Both the position numbers and the translations under genes were made by a program. A stretch of 64,000 nt of DNA from Pseudomonas sp. P8_229 (lineage in GTDB: Bacteria > Pseudomonadota > Gammaproteobacteria > Pseudomonadales > Pseudomonadaceae): contig NZ_CP125378.1 in assembly GCF_034008635.1 (NCBI RefSeq), positions 1,292,001 to 1,356,000 of the forward strand. The letters are read 5' to 3'. Position 1 is the stretch's first letter; each line of letters begins with the position of its first letter. Under the pieces are notes generated by a model, which worked only from the letters and a program-made list of their open reading frames with translations, was not told the origin of the DNA and searched no databases. Shown here piece after piece: positions 63,831 to 64,000 of this stretch.

Positions 63831-63865
63831 CCATCACCCATCACCCATCACCCATCACCCACCAC
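63831..63865. repeat. tandem CCATCAC heptamers
   Basis: Four perfect copies of CCATCAC and one CCACCAC in a row, 30 bases past the hicB stop. Function not recognised; possibly a slippage tract. Confidence 0.75.
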
Positions 63866-63967
63866 CCTCCCCTACGCGGCCATCAACGAATACGCGTTTT
63901 CACTTTCGAGGGACTCCATGGCGCGGCCGCTGTGCCGCTGATGACAGAACTCAAAAGAGCACTTCCC

Positions 63968-64000
63968 ATGACGCAAAACATCTACGACGATCCCGTTTTT
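63968..64000 (+). CDS. start of a further gene (partial)
   Basis: An ATG with AAGAG upstream opens MTQNIYDDPVF before the window ends. The opening resembles many SAM-dependent methyltransferases, which often begin this way, but eleven residues cannot settle it. Confidence 0.35.
   Translation, partial: MTQNIYDDPVF

Overview
The window is a stretch of Pseudomonas chromosome, most like the P. fluorescens group. The evidence is GC-rich housekeeping genes in Pseudomonas order, repeated Pseudomonas-type REP inverted pairs, and recognisable Pseudomonas proteins (AlgU/MucA/MucB/MucD, an OpdH-like porin with TctCBA, PhaG). Most gene starts here were chosen by ribosome-binding sites and family length, so several differ from the longest possible reading frame.

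Layout. 1-5441: the end of an unidentified gene, a gluzincin-like periplasmic protein, a YcgN-type Cys-cluster protein, a nitroreductase, a 2-hydroxyacid dehydrogenase, then ycgL and rnd. 5713-10757: a CynX/NimT transporter, two LysR regulators, a CHMI-type tautomerase and an LtrA membrane protein. 10846-14989: a four-gene, end-to-end overlapping or closely spaced operon for glycan decoration (GT2 polyprenyl-phosphate glycosyltransferase, methyltransferase, GtrA flippase, large DUF6311 membrane protein). 15458-23007: an AT-richer, probably acquired cluster of eight tightly packed genes (WbqC, GT2, methyltransferase, NeuD-like acyltransferase, GH43-like propeller, small EamA/SMR flippase, RffA aminotransferase, GT-C membrane transferase). 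It looks like a second, self-contained pathway that makes a modified 4-amino-4,6-dideoxyhexose, moves it across the inner membrane and attaches it to a surface glycan.

23358-31415 is conserved core: tRNA-Ser(CGA), purC, an MBL-fold hydrolase, bamC, dapA, gcvR, bcp, a PerM-type permease, a TusA-like protein and bepA. 31496-35307 holds the envelope-stress operon algU-mucA-mucB and mucD, with mucC absent. 35866-40089: nadB, ygfX, sdhE, ygfZ and an HDOD protein. 40199-47855 is a citrate/tricarboxylate uptake regulon: TctE/TctD two-component system, OpdH-like porin, TctC-TctB-TctA transporter and an AbrB-type membrane protein. The control region carries a direct repeat suited to an OmpR-family regulator and A-rich Hfq/Crc-type motifs.

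47985-49923: ung and a 3-hydroxyisobutyryl-CoA hydrolase-like enzyme. 49990-57657 is the most unusual part: a three-gene operon of a GT4-type glycosyltransferase, an unrecognised single-span membrane protein and an 1854-residue RTX protein. 57853-64000: two Tyr-rich small lipoproteins, a diguanylate cyclase, a CWC protein, rsuA, phaG, tRNA-Gly(CCC), a HicAB toxin-antitoxin pair and the first codons of another gene.
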